Shown: positions 18,725-28,628, counted from the first letter of the stretch. The stretch is DNA of 64,000 nucleotides from Paraburkholderia diazotrophica (GCF_900108945.1 NZ_FNYE01000004.1:124001-188000); one strand, 5' to 3'. Made by a program: numbers and translations. The notes: generated by a model not told the origin, from the letters alone.

Positions 18725-19642
18725 TCAGACCGCGAACGCGCCGTCCTGGCCCGTCGACTCCTGCAAGCCCTTGACCCACTTGCGCGCCGGCAACGCGAGC
18801 TGCGCTTCGAGCAGCTTCGCGCGCTCCTGCAACTGCCTGAACGGCACGTCGATCGCGGGCCCCGAGAACGCGATCGCGATGCGGTTGCCGTCGTGCACTT
18901 CCGGCAACGCGACGACGCGTCCGTCGAAGGCTTCGTTCAGCCGCTTCATGTTGCGCACGAAGCTCGGATGGTCGCCGAACAGGTTGATGGTAGCCACACC
19001 CGCTTGCGCAAGGCATGCGCGCGCGGCGCGATAGAACGCGACGCTGTCGAGCACGGGGCCGCGCGCCGTCGCATCGTACAGATCGATCTGCAATGCGCCG
19101 ACCGTGCCGTGGTTCGCGCGGTCGTTGACGAACTCCCATGCGTCCGTCTCGCGCACGGTGAGACGCGCGTCGTCGGCGGGCAGGCCGAACATCGTGCGCG
19201 CCGCGATCACGACAGCGGGATTCAGTTCGACGGCTTCGACCTGCGCGCGCTTCAGGAAGCGGTGCGCGAACTTCGTCAGCGAGCCGGTGCCGAGTCCGAG
19301 CTGCACGATGCGCTTGGGTGTTTCGAGGAACAGCAGCCAGGCCATCATCTGCTGTGCGTATTCGAGTTCGATGTGATCGGGCTTCGACAGGCGCATCGCG
19401 CCCTGCACCCATTCCGTGCCGAAGTGCAGATAGCGCACGCCGCCCTCTTCCGAGAACGTGACAGGCGCAAAACGCGGCTTGCGCGGCGCTTCGATCATCG
19501 AAGCCTTCGCGACATCGGCGAAGTCGTCTTCGTCACGCGAGGCACGCGTTTTCGCGCGCGAGATTCTTTGCTTGGAGACTGCGGATTCTTTGTTGCGGAA
19601 AGCACGCGCCTCGGCCGAAGCACGCTTGATCAGTTTCGTCAT
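18725..19642 (-). CDS. Spermidine synthase-like (polyamine aminopropyltransferase family) protein
   Basis: A 305-residue Rossmann-fold protein: RYLHFGTEWVQGAMRL, the AdoMet-type loop IVQLGLGTGSLTKF, EAVELNPAVV, and ALQIDLYDAT. The family includes SpeE, but conserved SpeE active-site residues are not all evident, and the basic N-terminal 50 residues (KRASAEARAFRNKES) are extra. It may be a distinct methyltransferase-like member. The start at 19642 overlaps the glycosylase stop by four bases, so it is the third gene of the unit after ubiC and the glycosylase. Confidence 0.82.
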   Translation of the reverse strand: MTKLIKRASAEARAFRNKESAVSKQRISRAKTRASRDEDDFADVAKASMIEAPRKPRFAPVTFSEEGGVRYLHFGTEWVQGAMRLSKPDHIELEYAQQMMAWLLFLETPKRIVQLGLGTGSLTKFAHRFLKRAQVEAVELNPAVVIAARTMFGLPADDARLTVRETDAWEFVNDRANHGTVGALQIDLYDATARGPVLDSVAFYRAARACLAQAGVATINLFGDHPSFVRNMKRLNEAFDGRVVALPEVHDGNRIAIAFSGPAIDVPFRQLQERAKLLEAQLALPARKWVKGLQESTGQDGAFAV

Positions 19643-20112
19643 GTAAGGATGTCGCGCCACAGGCGCAATTTTTGGTCGAACGAGAGCATAGCATTCGCGG
19701 GACTCGACGACGGCAGCACGAGGGTTTCGTAGCCGGCCGCGGCGATCACGGTCGCAAAGCGGCCCGCCGTCTTGCCATTGAAGCAGACCTTCGCGAGCTT
19801 CGGCGCGTACTCGCGCAGCGATGCGAAGTCGTTGGGCGTCGCGTTGCGGATCGCGGCATCGAGACTGCCCTCGCGCGTGCATGCGGCCAGCACGTCCCAC
19901 ACGCCGACGCCGTGCTTCAACAGGTGCTCGAGGCGCGTCGGGTAATCGAGTTCGGCCAGCGGTTCGCCGATTACCGCGCCGAGCAAGCGCCAGAACTGGT
20001 TGCGCGGATGCGCGTAGTACTGCGTCGCCGCGAGCGACGCCTCGCCGGGAAAGCTGCCGAGTATCAGCGTATGTGTGCTCTCGGCGACGACGGGAGGAAA
20101 GCCGCGCAACAT
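19639..20112 (-). CDS. Hypoxanthine-DNA glycosylase, UDG family 6
   Basis: A 157-residue DNA repair protein that should excise deaminated adenine (hypoxanthine). Family-6 motifs: LILGSFPGEASLAATQYYAHPRNQFW at residues about 16-41 (Asn of HPRN is the catalytic residue in this family), FNGKTA, and LPSSSPANA. It is not Mug, whose motifs differ. The stop codon overlaps the next gene's ATG, and its own ATG shares one base with the ubiC stop (TGATG), so the three genes are tightly coupled. Confidence 0.88.
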   Translation of the reverse strand: MLRGFPPVVAESTHTLILGSFPGEASLAATQYYAHPRNQFWRLLGAVIGEPLAELDYPTRLEHLLKHGVGVWDVLAACTREGSLDAAIRNATPNDFASLREYAPKLAKVCFNGKTAGRFATVIAAAGYETLVLPSSSPANAMLSFDQKLRLWRDILT

Positions 20113-20810
20113 CAGCGTGCCTCCTCACGCTTGTCAACGCGCCTGTCGACGCGTTTTGCGTTGACCTCGGCGCGCGACGCCGTGTGATCGAGCGCCTGGC
20201 CATGATCACGCGACACGGGTTGCGCGATCTGCCTGAACGCGCGCCCGCCGCCGCGCGTCGCGAGCTTTGCCCACAGCGCGGGCAGCATGCATTCGGTGAC
20301 CATCAGCGGCTCGCCATAGCGCTCGAACACCGAGCGCCGCGCGACGAGCGCATGCGCGCGCGCGTCGCCCGCTTCTTTCGACGCGAGCCGATACAGCGGA
20401 TGCCGCGCCGTCACGCGCCGGCTCGCCAGCGACGAACGCGACACGCTGCTGTCGCTGTACAACAGCTCCGCGAGCGGACGCGTGCGCAGACGCCGCATCG
20501 CTTGCCAGACGCCCGTGCTCGCCGTGAGCGGCACGATGCTGTGCGCGGCGACGAACGGCGTGCCGTCCACCGACAACGCCACTTCGCGCACCCACACGGG
20601 CGTGCGCGGCGCGATGCCGAGCGCGGCGTACTCGTCTTCATAGGGCAGATCGACGGCTTCGCGCGTCACGCGCACAACCACCGCGCCGAGCGTGCGCAGA
20701 TGCGCGGTCAGCGAACCACCACGCGTGAGCCAGTCTTTTTGATCGGTCGAAAAACCTGGAAGGGGCGCGACGCGCCAATGGGCGTCGGCAGCATCGAAAC
20801 GAATAGACAT
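20112..20810 (-). CDS. ubiC: Chorismate pyruvate-lyase
   Basis: A 232-residue enzyme making 4-hydroxybenzoate and pyruvate from chorismate, the first committed step of ubiquinone synthesis. Matching features: [13 protein letters not shown] (chorismate contact region), [21 protein letters not shown] and [16 protein letters not shown] with the conserved Glu. The start at 20810 ([13 protein letters not shown]) gives a normal N-terminus. The last 35 residues are a basic extension not typical of UbiC. It is the first gene of a three-gene coupled unit. Confidence 0.88.
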   Translation of the reverse strand: MSIRFDAADAHWRVAPLPGFSTDQKDWLTRGGSLTAHLRTLGAVVVRVTREAVDLPYEDEYAALGIAPRTPVWVREVALSVDGTPFVAAHSIVPLTASTGVWQAMRRLRTRPLAELLYSDSSVSRSSLASRRVTARHPLYRLASKEAGDARAHALVARRSVFERYGEPLMVTECMLPALWAKLATRGGGRAFRQIAQPVSRDHGQALDHTASRAEVNAKRVDRRVDKREEAR

Positions 20811-20996
20811 GGGCGGCATTATAGGGTGGCCAGAAAAAGCCGGCCCTTGACACGCCATATCCGCATGAATTCACCGACCGTTCCGGCACGCGGTTCGGAC
20901 CATTCGCGACTTCAAGCGACCGCCGAACGATGAAGATAAACGCCGAGCGCCGCGCTCTCACGCACGGCCTTTAATCCACAGCCCAGGGAGTTTCAA

Positions 20997-21263
20997 TTGA
21001 CCGCTCAGGACAAAGCCACGTCGGACCGCGTCGCGCATCTCGCCGCGATCGTGCTCAAGCGTTCCGCCGCATCGAAGATCGAAAAGGAACTCGCCGCCTC
21101 CGCGCTCGCGCAGCATCACACGACGAAGCACACGAGCGCGGCCATCGGCAAAGTCGCCGCGCATATACTCGGCGACGCGCATGCATGCACCGAAGCCAAG
21201 GAGCTCGCGGGGTCGGTGCTTGCTCAGGTGCGCAAGCTGAATAAGACATTGCCACAGCGCTAA
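20997..21263 (+). CDS. Small conserved protein of unknown function
   Basis: An 88-residue Ala- and Lys-rich helical protein (TAQDKATSDRVAHLAAIVLK at the start). The TTG at 20997 is chosen as start because CAGGGAG lies six bases upstream (20984-20990) and no ATG follows soon. Composition suggests a soluble helical protein, possibly nucleic-acid associated; no family recognised. It is convergent with htpG, and the two share the hairpin at 21298-21323. Confidence 0.65.
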   Translation: MTAQDKATSDRVAHLAAIVLKRSAASKIEKELAASALAQHHTTKHTSAAIGKVAAHILGDAHACTEAKELAGSVLAQVRKLNKTLPQR

Positions 21264-21291
21264 TCGCACGTCGCCGCGCGAACGGCGCACG

Positions 21292-21323
21292 CAAAAAAAA
21301 TGCGCTGCCGAAGCAGCGCATTT
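21292..21323. terminator. Bidirectional intrinsic terminator (htpG side strongest)
   Basis: An 11-bp perfect stem, AAATGCGCTGC / GCAGCGCATTT, loop CGAA, with eight A's at its left edge (T's on the minus strand). It terminates htpG and probably the convergent small gene. Confidence 0.9.
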
Positions 21324-21357
21324 CCTCTTCTCGCGCCCCTTTATCGGGCAACGCGCA

Positions 21358-23250
21358 TCAGCGCGCCAGCAACAGCGTATTCGTGCGCTTCACGAAGCTC
21401 GCCGGGTCTTCGAGTGAACCGCCTTCTGCCAGCAACGCCTGATCGAACAGCAGGTGGCACCAGTCGTCGAAATTCGCGTTGTCGGCGCTGAGGTTCTTCA
21501 CCAGCGCATGTTCCGGATTCACTTCGAGAATCGGGTGCATCGCAGGCGCATTCTGGCCCGCGGCCTTCAGCATGCGCTGCAGGTAGCCGCTCATCTCGCC
21601 TTCGTCGGCGACGAGGCACGACGGCGAATCGGTCAGGCGGAACGTCAGACGCACGTCCTTCGCCTTGTCCTTGAGCGTCTCCTTCATGCGCTCGACGAGC
21701 GGCTTCAGCTCTTCGCTGACCTTCTCCTGCGCCTGCTTTTCCTCGTCGTTCAACTGGCCGAGATCGAGGTCGCCGCGCGCGACGCTTTGCAGCGGCTTGC
21801 CGTCGAAGTCCTGAAGGAACGACAGCATCCATTCGTCGACGCGATCCGTCAGCAACAGCACTTCGACGCCCTTCTTGCGAAACACTTCGAGATGCGGGCT
21901 ATTCTTCGCGGCCTGATACGTATCCGCCGTCACGTAGTAGATCTTCGTCTGCTCGGGCTTCATGCGCGCGACGTAATCCGTCAGCGACACGTTCTGCTCC
22001 GACGAGTCGTTATGCGTCGACGCAAAACGCGCGAGCTTCGCGATGCGCTCCTTGTTCGAGAAGTCCTCGCCGATGCCTTCCTTCAGCACCTGACCGAATT
22101 CCTTCCAGAACGTCGCGTACTTTTCCTTGCCGGCCGCTTCTTCCGAATTGGCCAGCTCTTCGAGCATCGACAGCGCGCGCTTGGTCACGCCTTCGCGGAT
22201 CGCCTTCACGTCGCGGCTTTCCTGCAACAGTTCACGCGACACGTTCAGCGGCAAATCGCTCGAATCGACGACGCCCTTCACGAAACGCAGATACGAGGGC
22301 AGCAGTTGCTCGGCGTCGTCCATGATGAAGACACGCTTCACGTACAGCTTGAGGCCGCCGCGATGATCGCGGTTCCACAGATCGAACGGCGCATGCGCCG
22401 GCACGTACAGCAGCTGCGTGTACTCGCTGCGGCCTTCGACGCGGTTGTGCGTCCACGTCAACGGGTCCTGGTGATCGTGCGACAGATGCTGATAGAACTG
22501 CTTGTACTGCTCGTCGGAGATGTCGTTCTTCGCGCGCGTCCACAGCGCGCTCGCCTGGTTGACGGTCTCGTCCTCGTCCTTCGCGACCATCTCGCTCTTC
22601 TCGGCGTCCCACTCTTCCTTCTGCATCAGGATGGGCAGCGCGACGTGATCCGAGTACTTCTGGATGATCGACTTGAGCTTGTACGTGGACAGCAGTTCGT
22701 CTTCGTCGGCGCGCAGATGCAGCGTGATCGTCGTGCCGCGTTGCGCGCGCTCGATGGATTCCACCGCGAAATCGCCCTCGCCCGAACTCACCCAGCGCAC
22801 GCCTTCCGAGGCCGGCAGGCCGGCGCGGCGCGTCTCCACCGTGATCTTGTCCGCGACGATGAAGCCCGAGTAGAAACCGACGCCGAACTGGCCGATCAGC
22901 GCCGCATCCTTCTGCTGGTCGCCCGACAGCTTGCCGAAGAATTCCTTCGTGCCCGAGCGCGCGATCGTGCCGAGGTGCGAGATCGTTTCGTCGCGGCTCA
23001 TCCCGATGCCGTTGTCGTCGATGCTGACGGTGCGCGCCGCCTTGTCGAACGACACGCGGATGCGCAGATTCGGATCGTTCTCGTACAGCGCGTTGTTCGC
23101 GATCGCTTCGAAGCGCAGCTTGTCGGCCGCGTCCGATGCGTTCGAGATCAGTTCGCGCAGGAAGATTTCCTTGTTGCTGTACAGCGAGTGAATCATCAGG
23201 TGCAGAAGCTGTTTCACTTCTGCCTGGAAGCTCATGGTTTCTTGTGCCAT
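21358..23250 (-). CDS. htpG: Chaperone HtpG (Hsp90)
   Basis: A 630-residue cytosolic Hsp90. The N-terminal GHKL ATPase pocket is visible ([17 protein letters not shown] with catalytic Glu and Asn, then [26 protein letters not shown]). The middle domain includes [35 protein letters not shown], and the C-terminal dimer domain runs to the end. Length equals that of other betaproteobacterial HtpG proteins. AAGGGAAACC precedes the start. It is monocistronic. Confidence 0.98.
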   Translation of the reverse strand: MAQETMSFQAEVKQLLHLMIHSLYSNKEIFLRELISNASDAADKLRFEAIANNALYENDPNLRIRVSFDKAARTVSIDDNGIGMSRDETISHLGTIARSGTKEFFGKLSGDQQKDAALIGQFGVGFYSGFIVADKITVETRRAGLPASEGVRWVSSGEGDFAVESIERAQRGTTITLHLRADEDELLSTYKLKSIIQKYSDHVALPILMQKEEWDAEKSEMVAKDEDETVNQASALWTRAKNDISDEQYKQFYQHLSHDHQDPLTWTHNRVEGRSEYTQLLYVPAHAPFDLWNRDHRGGLKLYVKRVFIMDDAEQLLPSYLRFVKGVVDSSDLPLNVSRELLQESRDVKAIREGVTKRALSMLEELANSEEAAGKEKYATFWKEFGQVLKEGIGEDFSNKERIAKLARFASTHNDSSEQNVSLTDYVARMKPEQTKIYYVTADTYQAAKNSPHLEVFRKKGVEVLLLTDRVDEWMLSFLQDFDGKPLQSVARGDLDLGQLNDEEKQAQEKVSEELKPLVERMKETLKDKAKDVRLTFRLTDSPSCLVADEGEMSGYLQRMLKAAGQNAPAMHPILEVNPEHALVKNLSADNANFDDWCHLLFDQALLAEGGSLEDPASFVKRTNTLLLAR

Positions 23251-23371
23251 GGTCGGTTTCCCTTTCTGTTGCAGGTTGATTCGAAGCAGACGATGTCCGT
23301 GCCGGCTGCGCGCGACACGGACGTTGCGCGTTCAGATGGGGTCGCGCGCCGCCAATTCAAGAGGCTTCATG

Positions 23372-24838
23372 TCATGAAGCGCGGCGCGCGACTCCGTCCA
23401 GATAGCCGCACAGAAACGCCGGCAGCGCCGGATCGCCGCAATTCGCGACGTTGAAGCGCATCCACGTGGTCGGCGACTGCTGCGGCGAAAACAGGCTTCC
23501 CGGTGTCAGCAAGAAGCCTTCCTCGTGGCCGGCGGCCGCGAGCGCATCGGCGTCGACGCCCGTATCCGCCCACACGAACATGCCCGCTGCCGGTGTCAGA
23601 AACATCCGCAGCCCCGTTTTTTCGAGCATCCGCACGGATTTGTCGCGCACGCCGTCGAGCCGCGCGCGCAGCCGCTCGACGTGCCGCCGGTAGTGCCCTT
23701 CCGTCAGGATCTTGTAGAGAACGCGCTCGTTCAGTTCGGGCGTCGTCATGCCGACGAGCATTTTCTGATCCGTCACAGCCTTCGCCACATCCAGCGACGA
23801 CGCCATGAAGCCGACCCGCAGATTCGCCGCAAGCGTCTTCGAGAAACTGCCAAGGTAAATCACGCGCCGCAGCTGGTCGAGGCTCGCGAGGCGCGTCGCT
23901 GCAAAGCCCGGCGGGCACAGGTCGCCGTAGATGTCGTCCTCGACGACGATGAAGTCGTACTCCTCCGCGAGCCGCAAAATGCGGAACGCCTGCGCCGCCG
24001 TCAACGACGTACCCGTCGGATTTTGCAGCACCGAGTTGATCACGAGCATCTTCGGGCGCCACGTCTGCACGAGTGCCTCCAGCGCGTCGAGATCGGGGCC
24101 GTCCGGCGTGTACGGCATGCCGACGAGGCGCGCGCCCTGCGACGCGAAGCGCCCGAACATCTGGAACCACGCTGGATCGCCGACGATCACGGTATCGCCC
24201 GGCTGCACGTAGAGCCGCGCGATCAGGTCGATCGCCTGCGTGATGCCGGACACGAGCACGATCTGTTCCGGCGACGCGCCGATCTCCAGCTCTTCGAGCC
24301 GCGTCTGCAACTGCTGACGCAGCGGCAGGAAGCCTTGCGGCGTGCCGAAACCGAGCATCTGCGCGCCGCTTTGCCGGCCGAGCGTGCGCAGCGCGCCCGT
24401 GATCAGCTCGCCGTCGAGCCAGCGCGACGGCAGATAGCCGAGGCCCGGTCCGCGCTCAGGCCGCGTCGACGTGTGAAGCATATTGCGCAGCAGCCAGACG
24501 ACGTCGATCGTGCTGGGCGCGGGCGCCGCATCGGGCGCGGCGTTGGACGAAAGACGGCGCTCGACGGACACGGGCCCCGCAAGACGCTCGCGCACGTAGA
24601 AGCCGGAGCCACGGCGCGAATCCAGATAGCCCTGCGCGACGAGCCGCTCGTACGCCTCGACGACCGTGAAGCGCGACACGCCCTTGTCGAGCGCAAGCTT
24701 GCGGATCGACGGCATGCGCATGCCGGGACGGAACACGCGCTCTTCGATGCGTCGGCGCGCCCACTGGACGAGCTGATCGACGAGCGTGAGCGCCGACGCG
24801 TCGTGGGGTGCGGGAATCAGGTCGAGCGGGACGGACAT
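23372..24838 (-). CDS. MocR-family regulator (GntR HTH fused to aminotransferase fold)
   Basis: A 488-residue regulator. Residues about 15-80 are a GntR winged helix (RPGMRMPSIRKLALDKGVSRFTVVEAYERLVAQGYLDSRRGSGFYV). Residues about 130-485 are a class I/II aminotransferase-like domain with PLP Lys in YLGSFSKTLAANLRVGF and ENPTGT-type NPTGTSLTAAQA. MocR proteins use PLP adducts to sense amines or amino acids and usually control a divergent operon. Here the divergent operon is VOC, EamA exporter, aminotransferase and RidA, which fits a role in amino-compound handling. Confidence 0.92.
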   Translation of the reverse strand: MSVPLDLIPAPHDASALTLVDQLVQWARRRIEERVFRPGMRMPSIRKLALDKGVSRFTVVEAYERLVAQGYLDSRRGSGFYVRERLAGPVSVERRLSSNAAPDAAPAPSTIDVVWLLRNMLHTSTRPERGPGLGYLPSRWLDGELITGALRTLGRQSGAQMLGFGTPQGFLPLRQQLQTRLEELEIGASPEQIVLVSGITQAIDLIARLYVQPGDTVIVGDPAWFQMFGRFASQGARLVGMPYTPDGPDLDALEALVQTWRPKMLVINSVLQNPTGTSLTAAQAFRILRLAEEYDFIVVEDDIYGDLCPPGFAATRLASLDQLRRVIYLGSFSKTLAANLRVGFMASSLDVAKAVTDQKMLVGMTTPELNERVLYKILTEGHYRRHVERLRARLDGVRDKSVRMLEKTGLRMFLTPAAGMFVWADTGVDADALAAAGHEEGFLLTPGSLFSPQQSPTTWMRFNVANCGDPALPAFLCGYLDGVARRAS

Positions 24839-24981
24839 GGCGGACTCCAGCTATGCGCTGCAAGGGCAACGTCGGAAACGGCAACGGAAACAGGCACGAT
24901 GGCCGGCGTGGGCAGCGCAAACAAGGCCGCCGCCGCTGTACGGCAGGCACGGTCAAATGGACAACGATGTGACCAGACAAC

Positions 24982-25038
24982 TGTACCGAACAGTATCGAG
25001 CCGATTGTACCGTTACTGTGCCGGTCGCTGCCGGTACA
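24982..25038. promoter_or_regulatory. Candidate MocR operator: two direct repeats plus one inverted copy
   Basis: TGTACCG occurs at 24982-24988 and 25006-25012, and its reverse complement CGGTACA at 25032-25038, spaced 24 and 26 bp. GabR/PdxR-type regulators bind just such mixed direct/inverted half-sites. The site lies between the MocR start (24838) and the divergent VOC gene (25246). Confidence 0.55.
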
Positions 25039-25245
25039 TTTGATTCGACGCTGCTGCTGTTTTCACATTGCCCGCTTTATCAGACGGCGGCGCAAAGCCC
25101 GCCGATACCGGCCTTGCCTCACTGCGCATGGTCCGGCCGCGCCGAACGGTTATTCTTACGGATTAACCCTGGTGGCCCCGGCATCCGGCAGACAGTTGCC
25201 TGCCTTAGCGGCGGCTTCCAGCCGACCGACCGTTCCCTTGCAGCC

Positions 25246-25926
25246 ATGACCGCACACACGCTACGACTCGACCATCTCGTTGTTTCCGCCCGCACGCTCG
25301 ACGAAGGCACGGAATACGTCGCCGATACGCTCGGCGTCGCGCCGTCGGGCGGCGGCGCGCATCCGTCGATGCGCACGCACAACCGGCTGCTCAACCTGTG
25401 GGACGGCGCGTATCTGGAAGTCATCGCGATCGATCCGGATGCGCAGGACACCGCGAACGCGCGGCCACGCCTGTTCGCGCTCGACGATCCCGCGACGCAC
25501 GCGCGGCTCGCCAACGGTCCATATCTGTCGCACTGGGCCGCGCGCGTCGAGCGGCCGAAGCATCTCGCGCTGTGGCAACAGCAGTATCCGCAGCGCATCC
25601 CCACTGTCGTGCCGATGACGCGCGGAGATTTCACGTGGAGCCTCACCGTCGCCGACGATGGCGCGTTCCCCGCATGGCAAGGCGCGGGCGATGGCATCGT
25701 GCCGTCGCTGATTCAATGGGACACGCCGCGCCATCCGTCGACGGTGCTGCCGGAAACGGGCCTGCTGCTCAAGTCGCTGAAGGGTTGGCATCCGCGAGCG
25801 GATCTCGTCGCGCAGCAACTGCAGTGGCTCGGCGCGGAACAACTGATCGCGCTCGAAAGCACGGACGGCGCGCGCTCGCTCGCCGCCGAAATCGAAACCC
25901 CGAGCGGCCTGCGCACGCTCAAATAA
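25246..25926 (+). CDS. VOC superfamily protein, Glyoxalase_3-like
   Basis: A 226-residue protein starting LRLDHLVVSARTLDEGTEYVADTLGV, with GAHPSMRTHNRLLNLWDGAYLEVIAIDP, the features of the Glyoxalase-like (PF13468-type) branch. Metal-ligand candidates are the early His and the Glu of LEVIAID. Substrate unknown. The ATG at 25246 gives the natural N-terminus; the frame runs open to 25018 but that part covers the operator region. First gene of the operon controlled by the divergent MocR; EamA follows after 25 bp. Confidence 0.85.
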   Translation: MTAHTLRLDHLVVSARTLDEGTEYVADTLGVAPSGGGAHPSMRTHNRLLNLWDGAYLEVIAIDPDAQDTANARPRLFALDDPATHARLANGPYLSHWAARVERPKHLALWQQQYPQRIPTVVPMTRGDFTWSLTVADDGAFPAWQGAGDGIVPSLIQWDTPRHPSTVLPETGLLLKSLKGWHPRADLVAQQLQWLGAEQLIALESTDGARSLAAEIETPSGLRTLK

Positions 25927-25951
25927 CCACACGCACGGAGAGAGAGAAGCA

Positions 25952-26857
25952 ATGAAGCGCGAAACCCAAGGCATGTTGCTCGGCCTGATCGGCGTGATGA
26001 TCTTCAGCCTGACACTGCCGATGACCCGCATCGTCGTCGCCGAATTCAGCCCGTTGCTGAACGGCCTGGGGCGCGCGCTCGCCGCTTCCGTTCCCGCCGC
26101 CGCGCTGCTCGCGATCCGCCGCGAAAAGCTGCCGACCTGGCCACAGCTCAAGGCCCTCGCGGTCGTGTCGCTCGGCGTGATCATCGCGTTTCCCGTGTTC
26201 TCTGCGTGGGCGATGAAGAGCGTGCCCGCGTCGCATGGCGCCGTCGTCAACGGCTTGCAGCCGCTGTGCGTCGCGATCTACGCGGCGTGGCTGTCGCACG
26301 AGCGGCCGTCGAAGGCATTCTGGGCGAGCGCCGTCGCGGGCAGCGCGATCGTCGTCGCGTTTGCGTTGCAGGCGGGCGGCGGCGCATTCCAGGCAGGCGA
26401 CCTGCTGATGCTCGTGGCCGTCGGCATCGGCGCGCTCGGCTACGCGGAAGGCGCGCGGCTCGCGCGGCAGATGGGCGGCTGGCAGGTGATCTGCTGGGCG
26501 CTCGTCGTGTCCGCGCCGTTCCTGCTGATTCCCGTCGCGTGGCTCGGCTGGGAGCAGCACGTCACGCATCCCGGCCCCGTCGCGTTGAAGACCTGGCTCG
26601 CGTTCGGCTACGTGACGCTGTTCTCGCAGTTCATCGGCTTCTTCGCGTGGTATGCGGGCCTCGCGATGGGCGGCATCGCGCGCGTCGGCCAGGTTCAGCT
26701 GCTGCAGATCTTCTTCACGATGGCCTTTTCGGCCCTGTTCTTCGGCGAGGACGTCGCGGCCATCACCTGGATCTTCGCCGCCGCCGTGATCGCCACCGTG
26801 ATGCTCGGCCGCAAGACCGCCGTGCAAACGACCGCGCGGCCCGTTCGCGCCGCGTGA
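25952..26857 (+). CDS. EamA/DMT-family transporter
   Basis: A 301-residue inner-membrane protein with ten hydrophobic segments in two EamA repeats (about residues 8-140 and 147-285). Such proteins commonly export amino acids or other metabolites. GGAGAGAGAG precedes the ATG. It sits between the VOC gene and an aminotransferase in one operon opposite a MocR regulator, so an amino compound is the likely substrate class (inference). Confidence 0.9.
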   Translation: MKRETQGMLLGLIGVMIFSLTLPMTRIVVAEFSPLLNGLGRALAASVPAAALLAIRREKLPTWPQLKALAVVSLGVIIAFPVFSAWAMKSVPASHGAVVNGLQPLCVAIYAAWLSHERPSKAFWASAVAGSAIVVAFALQAGGGAFQAGDLLMLVAVGIGALGYAEGARLARQMGGWQVICWALVVSAPFLLIPVAWLGWEQHVTHPGPVALKTWLAFGYVTLFSQFIGFFAWYAGLAMGGIARVGQVQLLQIFFTMAFSALFFGEDVAAITWIFAAAVIATVMLGRKTAVQTTARPVRAA

Positions 26858-26922
26858 CGAGTTCGCGCGATAATCGCTTTTTTGACCGACCACCTGTTCA
26901 AGCCATACCGACGAGGAGACCC

Positions 26923-28119
26923 ATGAATCAAAGCGACCTCAATGCCCCGACCTGGCAATTGTCCGAACGCGCTCGCAAGCTGACCAGCTCGGCGATCCGC
27001 GAAATCCTGAAGGTCACCGAGCGGCCCGAGGTCATTTCGTTCGCGGGCGGTCTGCCTTCGCCGGCCACGTTCCCGGCCGAGGAAATGCGCACAGCCTCCG
27101 ACCGCATCCTGCGCGACTCGCCCGCCGCCGCGCTCCAGTACAGCGCGACGGAAGGCTACATGCCGCTGCGCGAATGGGTCGCGCATCGCTACTCGGTGAA
27201 CGGCGCGCAAATCCGTCCGTCGCAGGTGCTGATCACGACGGGCTCGCAACAGGCACTCGATCTGCTCGGCAAGGTGCTGGTGTGCCCGGAAAGCCCCGTG
27301 CTCGTCGAAACGCCGACGTATCTCGGCGCGCTGCAATCGTTCTCGATGTACGAGCCGCGCTATGTGCAGGTGCCGACCGACGCCAACGGCCTGATCCCCG
27401 AAGGTCTCACGCCGGAACTGACGAAAGGCGCGCGTCTCTTGTACGCGCAGCCGAACTTCCAGAATCCGACAGGACGCCGCCTGCCCGTCGAACGCCGCCG
27501 CGCGCTCGCGGAGTTCGCGAAATCGGCGCCCTTCCCCGTCATCGAAGACGATCCGTACGGCGCGCTCGACTACAAGGGCGAGCCGCTGCCGACGATGCTG
27601 TCGATGGCGCCCGATCACGTCGTGCATCTCGGTTCGTTCTCGAAGGTGCTCGCGCCGGGTCTGCGCATCGGCTACATCATTGCGCCCGAAGAACTGCACT
27701 TCAAGCTCGTGCAGGCCAAGCAGGCCACCGACCTGCACACGCCCAGCTTCACGCAGCGCATCGTGCATGAAGTCGTGAAGGACGGCTTCCTCGATACGCA
27801 CGTGCCGAAGATTCGCGCGCTGTATCGCGACCAGTGCGAAGCGATGCTCGGTTCGCTCGAACGCTACATGCCGGAAGGCGTTACGTGGAACCGTCCGGAA
27901 GGCGGCATGTTCATCTGGGTGTCGCTGCCGAAGCATATCGACTCGATGAAGCTGCTCGAAGAAGCCGTCGCGCAAAACGTCGCGTTCGTGCCGGGCGGTC
28001 CGTTCTTCGCGAACGAGGCGCAGCAGAACACGTTGCGCCTGTCGTTCGTGACCGTGCCGCCCGCGAAGATCGACGAAGGCATTGCGCGTCTCGCTGAACT
28101 GATTCGCGCGCGCGTGTAA
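26923..28119 (+). CDS. PLP-dependent aminotransferase (LysN/AAT-I-like)
   Basis: A 398-residue fold-type I aminotransferase close to the 2-aminoadipate aminotransferase/kynurenine aminotransferase II group: VISFAGGLPSPATFP, TTGSQQALDLLGK, YAQPNFQNPTGR, EDDPYGALDY, and the PLP Lys in HLGSFSKVLAPGLRIGY. The substrate cannot be fixed from sequence. The start at 26923 has GAGGAG seven bases upstream. Unlike its regulator MocR, it has no HTH. RidA follows after 44 bp. Confidence 0.9.
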   Translation: MNQSDLNAPTWQLSERARKLTSSAIREILKVTERPEVISFAGGLPSPATFPAEEMRTASDRILRDSPAAALQYSATEGYMPLREWVAHRYSVNGAQIRPSQVLITTGSQQALDLLGKVLVCPESPVLVETPTYLGALQSFSMYEPRYVQVPTDANGLIPEGLTPELTKGARLLYAQPNFQNPTGRRLPVERRRALAEFAKSAPFPVIEDDPYGALDYKGEPLPTMLSMAPDHVVHLGSFSKVLAPGLRIGYIIAPEELHFKLVQAKQATDLHTPSFTQRIVHEVVKDGFLDTHVPKIRALYRDQCEAMLGSLERYMPEGVTWNRPEGGMFIWVSLPKHIDSMKLLEEAVAQNVAFVPGGPFFANEAQQNTLRLSFVTVPPAKIDEGIARLAELIRARV

Positions 28120-28163
28120 GCGCATCGCAAACGACTCTTTCCATTCACCGACGAGGACACGTC

Positions 28164-28628
28164 ATGGCTCAATCGAATGTGTATGACAAGCTGAAGGAAC
28201 TGGGCATCGAACTGCCCGTAGCAGGCGCACCCGCCGCCGCTTACGTGATGAGCGCGCAAAGCGGCAACACGGTTTATCTGTCCGGACACATCGCGAAGAA
28301 GGACGGCAAGGTGTGGGCGGGCAAGCTCGGCGACACGTTGAAGACGGAAGAAGGCAAGGCCGCGGCGCGCTCGATCGCAATCGACCTGCTCGCGACGCTG
28401 CACGCGCATGTCGGCGACCTGAACCGCGTGACGCGTATCGTCAAGCTGATGAGCCTCGTCAACTCGACGCTCGATTTCACCGAGCAGCACATCGTGACGA
28501 ACGGCGCATCGGAGTTGATCGCCGATGTGTTCGGCGAGCGCGGCAAGCATGCGCGCTCGGCATTCGGCGTCGCGCAGATTCCGCTCGGCGCGTGCGTCGA
28601 GATCGAGCTGATCGCCGAGGTGCAATAA
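28164..28628 (+). CDS. RidA-family enamine/imine deaminase
   Basis: A 154-residue Rid protein. The fold motifs GNTVYLSGHIAKKDGKVWAGKLGDT and RSAFGVAQIPLGACVEIELIAEV are present, the latter with the conserved Arg that binds the carboxylate of the substrate. This longer type with an N-terminal YDKLKELGIELP segment is the Rid group often beside amino-acid enzymes. RidA hydrolyses reactive enamines released by PLP enzymes, which matches the aminotransferase upstream. GACGAGGAC is the ribosome site. Confidence 0.9.
   Translation: MAQSNVYDKLKELGIELPVAGAPAAAYVMSAQSGNTVYLSGHIAKKDGKVWAGKLGDTLKTEEGKAAARSIAIDLLATLHAHVGDLNRVTRIVKLMSLVNSTLDFTEQHIVTNGASELIADVFGERGKHARSAFGVAQIPLGACVEIELIAEVQ

Noticed and set aside
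19639..20112. Calling the glycosylase Mug (G/U mismatch glycosylase)
   Set aside because: The GSFPGEASL and HPRNQFW motifs belong to the family-6 hypoxanthine-DNA glycosylases, not to Mug.
21454..23454. A 666-codon plus-strand open frame opposite htpG
   Set aside because: HtpG on the other strand has all Hsp90 motifs; the frame is Arg/His/Leu-rich without motifs.
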